Assembly: GCF_014839805.1 (NCBI RefSeq)
Contig: NC_051117.1
Location: 9,920,001-9,984,000 of the forward strand
Direction: 5' to 3'
Source: Manduca sexta
Lineage: Eukaryota; Arthropoda; Insecta; Lepidoptera; Sphingidae
DNA: 64,000 bases
The notes beneath the pieces are model-generated. The model did not search any database and was not told the origin of the DNA. It saw only the letters and a list, made by a program, of their open reading frames with translations. Shown piece by piece: positions 56,946-64,000 of this stretch (within the stretch, counting starts at the first letter, position 1; the number at the start of each line of letters is the position of its first letter). Made by a program: the position numbers and the translations under genes.

Positions 56946-58614
56946 AACGCTCTATCTTCATTTACTATTTAGCTTCCCATTATTTTAATTTAATTACAGG
57001 CGTCTGTTCTATTCCAGCATAAGGCATGTTAGAAATATTTAATTTTAAATTGATGTACCCAATTAACCATAATAATTTACTAGTTAAAGATTGTTCGACG
57101 GTTAATTATAGTCTAAAATAGCACATGTAACTCCAAAACGGTTCCAAATTCTATTTTCTTCGGAACATTATTTCAAATAATAACCATTGTAAGCTGCCTT
57201 TGGTTGTCCCTACTAATTATTACCAAGATACTATGTTCGTCGATTGTAACCACATATATGTCCCACATTTTTCTTGCTGTCGATAGCAATGCAGTTACAT
57301 GCCGGTTAGTGATTCATGATCCTGAAGCTACTTTTTAGAATTAGACGAGCTTACTCGTCGTTCAGCATAAAAATGTCTAGTACAACAAGTACATTTTTCA
57401 TCAGACGAGTTACCTGCCTCGTCGCAAAATAAAACTACTTCCAGCTAACACTCGCTCAATGAACAAGTGTGCAAACTTTAGCGATAATGTCGCTTTGGCA
57501 TCGGCGAACGTCGCAACAAGTGTGCTGATGCATCTTTATTGTTTAATGGAGGCCGTCCGCGGCTTCATTGGCGAGATGCGATCTGTTACTGTAAATATGA
57601 TTGGTTAGTTTAGAAGTTTCTAGAATATTATGAATGTTTATCATTGTGTCGCAGGATGTCTATTGCTGAAAATAGTTCTAAATTGTATGTAAATCGGTGT
57701 GAGTTTGAGGACAAGTTTGTCAAAGTGAGTAAGAAACCTCTGGATTGTTGGAGCTATGCTGTAGACGGTTTTCTTTGCACTACAAATTGGCTGGTTTAAC
57801 TAGCATGCTATTAATGTCACGATAAAATTACCGTAAATGGCAGACCGTTTTTGCCTTCTGTATATTAACACGTCAGTACAATTTCCGAAGGCTCAATAAA
57901 TCCTTCTCAATTCAATATCCAAGATAACAACTAGACATTCATCCAAAGCGACTTAAAAATGTTGCCAGGCACAAAAAATAAAATGCTTATTTAAAATTCA
58001 GCGAAATCTAGTTAAATTTCACTCATAAAACAATTCACGCCACCGCACCTATCTTAACAAATCATAATGTTAATTAGTCCGCTTTAGTTTCGCACGTCGA
58101 ACATAACTAACAAATTGCGTGTAGTAGGCACTTGTTAATTGATAGCTGCGCTGTAACAAGACGTAATAGAGCGTGTATTCATGCTTGTATGGTTTAGATG
58201 TTTAAATGTTACTGTAGTATTGAGTGTTGCGGAGGAGACTCCGTTTTATTCTGGAGAAGTATTGTTTTCATATTTAACGAGTAGGTTGGTGGCATGGATG
58301 AGTAGTTTATCAACACTTTGTCGGGTTTGGGTTAGCACTATAATATTATTTAAGTGTTATACTATACATTCTGAGAATAGCACCATAATGCATTATTTTA
58401 TAATCTCTTTTAATCCCAGTTAGGGCACTCGTGGCGCTAAGAGGGAAGCGACTTGATGTCTTGATGACTTGATGTTGTTAAATTATAATTAGCCACTAAA
58501 CAAATATGAAATATGCAATGATTACTAAATCTATTTTTATCACAATTGAAATTTCTGCAAATATCTAAACCCAGAATAGAATTCAGAAGCCCACATTAGA
58601 ACAATTTATTTAAA
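56946..58614. other. Featureless DNA
   Basis: No gene was found. 'agacgagcttactcgtcgtt' at about 57343-57362 may be a scrap of antisense repeat F. The 80-codon frame at 58181-58423 (plus) has no domain that I can assign. Confidence 0.4.
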
Positions 58615-58742
58615 TAAGTAGTGGGCTTCGGTCGCAGCGGACGTACTCGAGTTACCGTCCACGCACCGGAAGGCGGGTCGGCCCCCGCCTGGTGCTCAGG
58701 TGGCTGCCGAAGGTCGCTGGGAATGCACCAGACCGCGGATTA
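58615..58742. other. GC-rich patch, unassigned
   Basis: About 125 bp rich in G and C within AT-rich flanks (ggcgggtcggcccccgcctg). It has no copy elsewhere in the window and no clear ORF. It could be part of an unrecognised retroelement or a CpG-rich regulatory piece. Confidence 0.4.
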
Positions 58743-59526
58743 CATGCGTTTGTATTGTCTAGGTTATATAAATTGTCACAGTTCTGTAGGCCGTGGGTAG
58801 AATTGATATATTTGCCAACAGTTCTGCAGTATTTTCGTCCTATATGACAGGGATTGAAACTTAATTATTTTGAAAAATTAAAATTTCAGATTCAACAATT
58901 TACCCCCTTTCCGTCTTGTCTGTTAAATGATATTCGTGTTGATACTTTGAATCCCTTATTTCTATACCATTTGTACCAACTTTTAGCTCAGTCCAAAATT
59001 CCTATTGTGCCTTTTTTCTCCAAAAAAATGTATACTAAACTTTATCCAAAACAATCAGTTTTTTGTACGTTTATCGCTAACATGTTAAATAATAAAGACC
59101 AAATACTTTCACATTATAACAGTAGTGAACAATGATGTAGCGTGTTTATCTAAGCACTAGCGCACATGTATCTTGTACAATAATAGACGTCCTTGAAGCG
59201 AGTCTGCGTATCGCCTAACAGGTACCTTTGCACAGGACTTGACTAGTTTGTGTGACCTGAGTGGGGAACAATAGTAATAAAATGTTTTAGAGCGATGAAT
59301 TTAACTGAAAATATAATAATAAATACTTCCATTACATACTATAGAGATATTAAACCGAAGTATTTTTATACGTTTTGTAATAATAGTATTTATTTTTCAT
59401 TGTTATTCTTCACAGTATAATGAACATTCTAGTATCTTTGAATAGTCATTAATCAGTGTGCAAATCTAAAATGATTGTCTAACACGACCCGCCCGAGATT
59501 AAACCTCAAAGAGCGTTGATGTGAGG
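58743..59526. other. Featureless DNA
   Basis: The 93-codon plus frame 58854-59135 (…HLYQLLAQSKIPIVPFFSKK…) is the least biased frame here, but no domain was recognised and no start context supports it. Confidence 0.4.
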
Positions 59527-59672
59527 CAGGCGGCTGTACGTAGAAACGAAGTTAATTCCCTCCTGCAAATGAATTATATTGCGCCGACCCCATATTACAG
59601 GCGGCTGTGGGTAAAAACAAAAGTTCATTCTTTCTACAAATGAAACATTTTGCTCCGATCCAGCGTTAGAAT
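59527..59672 (+). repeat. 71-bp tandem duplication
   Basis: caggcggctgtacgtagaaa (59527) and caggcggctgtgggtaaaaa (59598) start two diverged copies that also share 'aaatgaa' and 'gc(g/t)ccga(c/t)cc'. The period is 71 bp. Confidence 0.75.
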
Positions 59673-59679
59673 GGGATGG

Positions 59680-60000
59680 CAGAGGTTGCCAAACTTATTT
59701 TTCTCATAGACCACTTTTAAAAAAAAATCTGCTGCCGGTGGACACGCTGCAAAGAAATATTCCCCAGAATATGCAAGTTTTTACACGTAACAGTGGCTGC
59801 GCTTCTTAAAATATTATCTGCTGACATTGATAGCTGAAGTCAAGGAAACATTTTAGTTCTTTACTATCAAACCACATACATTTTCGTGGACCCCTGCTTA
59901 CGAATTGTGAAGCATTTCTTTGATCATGCCAATCTAGACCCCGTCGAGTCTTCCATGGACCGCTGGGCGTGTGGACCACATGAAATCAATGGTCTATAAT
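59680..60000. mobile_element. Possible degenerate hAT-like MITE
   Basis: 'cagaggttgccaaactta' with 'tcatagaccac' at the left and the inverted 'tggtctata' at the right hint at old terminal repeats. No TSD was found. Confidence 0.35.
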
Positions 60001-60539
60001 AAAGTGGTGCGCTAAAACCAATATTGCTTGGGTAGAATTCATAATCGTATATTGCCACAGTCGAATTAAGGCTAATGTAAAAATATATTAAAATATGTGG
60101 GAATAGGTCATGTAAAGTTAACCGAGGTTAGTTTCTTACACAATAAAAAGTATTGTGTGTGCCAGACTGTGCCAAATAAAGAGCAAACACGAATACTGGC
60201 GAGTAAATAAAGTAAATATTATGAGCGTATGGGTTTACGTCTGCTACGGTCTTCTTTGTACACCTGAGAGCCTATACTATTGTATGCGTCAACGCAGTCA
60301 AAAGCAACTAAAACGCTCAGTAAACGCAACTAACGTTTTCAATGAACGAATCAATCGCCCTTTCAATTCATCGCGAAAATAGACCAGTCGCAATGCCTTT
60401 TTAATTATAAATGGCTTATTCTGATTGGCACATTCTCGAAATCGAAGATTAATATTCGGATCACTTATTGAAAACGGCAGAGGAAAATGCGCAGTAATCA
60501 TGATGCAGGTGGGAACTGTATTATGTACCTATGCAATTT
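60001..60539. other. Featureless DNA
   Basis: No gene or recognised repeat. Opposed frames at 60155-60382 and 60298-60501 lack domains. Confidence 0.45.
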
Positions 60540-60615
60540 TTTTTTACGGTAGGTAGCATGTGCCCGCGGCATTGTCGACGTCCATTGGCGACGGTGACTA
60601 CTTATCATAGGCCCT
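60540..60615 (+). repeat. Repeat H, partial
   Basis: 'ggtaggtagcatgtgcccgc' and 'gtccattggcgacggtgact' match the pattern at 24100-24160. Confidence 0.55.
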
Positions 60616-61266
60616 TAACTTGTGTTCCTTCAGCGGTAATAAAAGAATGCGCTTTAAAGGGTGGCGTGTATAAAAATATGGCGTTGTATGGGTGTATAAA
60701 ATGCTAACTACATAGTTTTTTAAGTACGTAAGTTTGTTTTTCTGTTTCCTAGAATTTGTATTGAATTTCCTTATATTTTCCTTATATTTTTCATATATTA
60801 CATTAGGAAAAAGCCAATTTCAAAGAAAATGGACATCCAGTGGCGCATCGGGCGATGACAAATCGTTTACGAGAGATTCGCTTCGTCATTAAAGATTGCA
60901 TAAAAGATTTCAATAAATACCACTGTTGTTATCTTCTGATATATACCTTGCCAAGGTTTTTTATGCCATTATTTATTAAATATCAATTTAAATACAACGA
61001 AAATGCACTATATATTACATTTATATACGTCTGCAATAAATCTTCTAACGTAATATTTCAAAACAGGAGCGTTTTCATTCTGTTTTTGTTAAATTAACGA
61101 ATAGTTTGGGACGGAAACGTTAGAGTTCGCACGTCTATTTGTTTTACTTTTGATCTATAACTACTCTTGGAAAATGTTCCTTCTATAGGATTTGGGTGTT
61201 GATGTATAGAGCGCCTTTCATCGAGTGAAATTGAGGTACAAATAGTTATAACAAACATAATATTTG
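60616..61266. other. Featureless DNA
   Basis: No gene or recognised repeat. Confidence 0.5.
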
Positions 61267-61508
61267 CTAGTGGTAGGGATATATTTTATATCCGCCCGGA
61301 TAGCGACCACTGTACACAAGGTGTTGAAACCCACAATAGCCCAAGTGTGTCGCGTTCCGGGATCAGCCTGTTCATATTAGGTTCTAACATGCCGGCATAA
61401 TTGTGTCGACTGTCGAGGGGTAATCATCTCTCGTCAGTCGACATTCTATTGGAGCCCACTCCACTTACCATCAGATGCAGAGAGGTCGCTTTACCATGCA
61501 CGCATGAA
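61267..61508 (-). repeat. Repeat B, antisense, full length
   Basis: 'gctagtggtagggatatatt' and 'atccgcccggatagcgacca' to 'catcagatgcagagaggtc'. It is a well-kept copy. Confidence 0.88.
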
Positions 61509-62159
61509 AAACAAAGATACGATCTCCACTTGAATGACGCCTTTCGGTATTCATATATTATTATTTATATAAAACAATACTATTGTCTTTTTGTCTCAAT
61601 AACGATAAGGGGACAAAATCGTATAAAATCAACACCAAATTAATTTAATCTTATCGAAAACAGAAGTCAATGTTTGTAATCATTGTGTAAATAATCCGAA
61701 GTTTGTCAAAAAATTTAAAAAATATGTTAACTCATCACGGTTTTGTCATTACTACAAATTAATTTAAATGCAAATCTGTTTATCAATGATTAAATATGCC
61801 TGCTAGTGAGGCTCATAATATAAATATACCGTATTTCGTATTTCATTCAAAAAGTACATCTTCATTATTTTTATCTGCATTATCAGTGTTATGAAATCGC
61901 GTGACCTACATCAGTGTCTCGCGAATCGTTGAAAAAACTCTGTAAATATTAAATAAACACTTTATTATGTAATTACTGAATGTAAATGAAGAGAGTGATA
62001 GTCGCATTAATGTGTTAACATTTTTATGTTTAAATATTTACGTTAAATGCGAGTGTTTTACGTTTGCGGACGGATTTAATAAATAAGATTTAGTTTCAAT
62101 AATAGACGGCTACCGTTTCTGAATGTTACTAATTTAACTAAATAATATAATTAAAACCC
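61509..62159. other. Featureless DNA
   Basis: No gene or recognised repeat. Confidence 0.5.
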
Positions 62160-62370
62160 ACATCATAAATACGTATTTATCCCCAAATGGGTATGCAAAG
62201 GGCCAACAAGGATACTCACTTTTCCGTCCATCCATCCCGTGATGTGATAGGAGGCGAGCCTATCGCCATATCGGGCACAAATTCCATAAACTGGGCTGGT
62301 ACTGAGCAGAAAAAAACAAATATCACTTTGCCCAACCTGGGATTCGACCCCAAGACCTCAGAGTGGTGCC
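62160..62370 (-). mobile_element. SINE C, antisense
   Basis: 'tttatccccaaatgggtatg', 'ccgtgatgtgataggaggcg', 'gcctatcgccatatcgggca' and 'gggattcgaccccaagacct' match SINE C. The head is decayed. Confidence 0.85.
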
Positions 62371-62434
62371 CGTACTGCATAATAAAATAATATAGTTTGC
62401 TAATAAAATGAAATCTTCTATTTGGCCCAATGGC
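62371..62434. other. Spacer between SINE C and SINE I
   Basis: AT-rich, no recognised feature. Confidence 0.4.
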
Positions 62435-62572
62435 GGCGAATATAAATGGTGGAATATCTGCTAATGCTTGGGGTCAATTCCCAACACAATACTATGTTTA
62501 ACTAACGTAGTCTGCCTGTAATTGAATCCTCCAAAGGGGACTAACATCAGGCGAGTCGTAAAAACAAGATAT
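62435..62572 (+). mobile_element. SINE I, sense
   Basis: B-box-like gggtcaattccc, then 'tgaatcctccaaaggggact' and 'atcaggcgagtcgtaaaaac', which match the complement of 5580-5640. Confidence 0.6.
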
Positions 62573-63312
62573 ATTAACATCAACACATATATTATCTATG
62601 TAACTGCTGATTCACAGTATTAAAGTTTATTTAACGTAATCTGGAACATTGTTTTGATTACATCATTTGAATGTTACGTAGTTGATGCAATTATAGGATC
62701 GGAAATTCATGCCCCAACGACTATCAAGGAGCAGAATGGAATAATGTTAGAGCTCGTATTATGTATACATAGTGTATATGTGTAAATGTAGTTGCACTCG
62801 CTGCGGTTTGTATTGTCGCGTCGCGGCTGTGTCTACTTCCGTCGTAGCCTATTGAAAGATGTCCTTTGGTCCTTCGAGCCAGATTGCATTCTATAACCAG
62901 TCTAATGATGAGAGTTAACTAAAGTAACGAATTTGCAATTAATTACTATTAATACACAGGAATGTTAATAAACAGATACAAAAAAATAAACTTGGAATTA
63001 GATACCTTTATTCGATAAATTAGTACTTCAGCTGCTCTGTTTCAAGATAGTGGCATTTAATAGGTATTATCGAAATTTCTGGAACCGAGCGCACTTAGTA
63101 GCACTCAGCTTTGAACTACCAAATGTCTAATTGTTCTAAATTTACACGTACGTCTTCAAACGATATAGGATGCATCGCATGCACTAATAAAATAGACATA
63201 ACATGTGCATCGGTTATTTTGGTGCTTTGATGACGTAAATGGTAATCGTAAAGTTATCAAGATGGATAATCAGCTAATAGATCTGGCATTGCATTATTTT
63301 GGTCTGATAATG
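62573..63312. other. Featureless DNA
   Basis: No gene or recognised repeat. 62795-62870 is mildly GC-rich. Confidence 0.45.
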
Positions 63313-63603
63313 CATTAGACCAGTGTTTCCCAACGTGGGGCCCACGCCTCACAGGGGGGCAATTTGATAGTTAAGTGGGGCAATTTAAACAGAATTTTCA
63401 GTTTTTCATTATATGTTTTGAAATTTTATTTACGATGTTTTGATAACAATTTCATAGTGATTACTTACTAAAACTTATCATTTATATTTCTTAAGGGAAC
63501 AAGACAATTTTTAAAGGTTAATAATTATGTATGGGGGCATACAAATTTTAGAAATGTTAAGATGGGGCATATCCTAAAAAGCTTGGGAAACACTGCATTA
63601 GAC
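63313..63603. mobile_element. hAT-type MITE, 275 bp, 8-bp TSD
   Basis: CAGTGTTTCCCAA at the left (63321) is inverted at the right as TTGGGAAACACTG, ending at 63595. cattagac flanks both sides (63313-63320 and 63596-63603). The CAGTG terminus and 8-bp TSD are the hAT signature. The interior is AT-rich, with no transposase. Confidence 0.95.
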
Positions 63604-64000
63604 TGTGAAATCAAATGCGTGAATTGTCCGAAGTTATACTGGAGGGAAATAAGTCCTGTAAACTACAAGTTACTAGTCAGGTGACAAGACAAGGTTGTCG
63701 AACCTATGCAAAAACAAAAAAATTACTATATTAATTGTTCTACCAGCTATCCATACTTACTTATTAAAGCCGACAATAACTCTCTCTGTTACGCTTTCAC
63801 ACATGGACAAAATTGCGAGCGTAATTAATACTGTTCTAAAATACAGTGTTGGAACCGTGTTAGTCGCTAACAAGACGCGGATATCTGCCGTACGACAAGA
63901 AAACCTCACAGGCGTCGATCAGACGATAAAAGTGTATAATTAGAACACTAGTATAATCAATTACAGATTTCTAAGAAACGCCTAGATGTGACGGTAGTGA
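63604..64000. other. Featureless DNA
   Basis: The 82-codon plus frame 63695-63943 has no domain that I recognise and is probably a chance frame. Confidence 0.45.

Overview
The window looks like a gene-poor stretch of a lepidopteran nuclear genome. The DNA is AT-rich and has eukaryotic interspersed repeats: tRNA-derived SINEs, Helitrons with CTAG ends, MITEs with target-site duplications (TSDs), RTE-type LINE tails and a Penelope-like retroelement. The most regular SINE (family A) resembles the Metulj-type SINEs I associate with nymphalid butterflies, so a butterfly is my best guess. That assignment is from memory and was not searched. I see no convincing host protein-coding exon, no rRNA, no true tRNA gene, no CRISPR array and no bacterial-style operon. 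Almost all open frames are short chance frames or run through repeats. Two runs of exactly 500 N (363-862 and 54887-55386) are assembly gaps.

Repeat labels used here are mine. A = tRNA-derived SINE with a (ATT)n tail. B = unclassified 250-bp repeat, 13 copies. C = tRNA-derived SINE with a (TATG)n tail, the most widespread. D and I = two further tRNA-like SINEs. F = 290-bp repeat ending in a 'gcgaacggcaagctcgtct' type sequence. G, H, J, K = other dispersed repeats. Hel = Helitron-like elements with 5' TC, 3' hairpin and CTAG, inserted between A and T.

Layout. 1-9 kb: repeat G, a gap, Hel, B, C and I copies, and an old Penelope fragment. 9.97-11.72 kb: a 1.75-kb element with 17-bp inverted ends and subterminal repeats. 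12-20 kb: a Penelope fragment with TSD, B, A, D and Hel copies, a hAT MITE nested in a B copy, and a small perfect hairpin. 21.2-24.0 kb: a 2.8-kb element with imperfect 22-bp terminal inverted repeats (TIRs), an 8-bp TSD and subterminal repeats, carrying a Penelope tail split by an A SINE, a Harbinger-like head and a TA-flanked MITE. 24.25-26.91 kb: the main element, a Penelope-like retroelement with two near-identical 0.97-kb inverted arms around a reverse-transcriptase core fused to a GIY-YIG endonuclease. 27-54 kb: scattered A, B, C, D, F, Hel and LINE fragments in otherwise featureless AT-rich DNA. 55.7-56.1 kb: a 331-bp TTAA-flanked hairpin MITE. 56-64 kb: a GC-rich patch, a 71-bp tandem duplication, further B, C, I and H copies, and a 275-bp hAT MITE with a perfect 8-bp TSD.

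Nothing here acts as a gene pathway. The biology is a record of transposition. The Penelope element is the only piece with recognisable protein domains, and all four of its frame breaks lie in homopolymer runs, so it may be less damaged than it appears.
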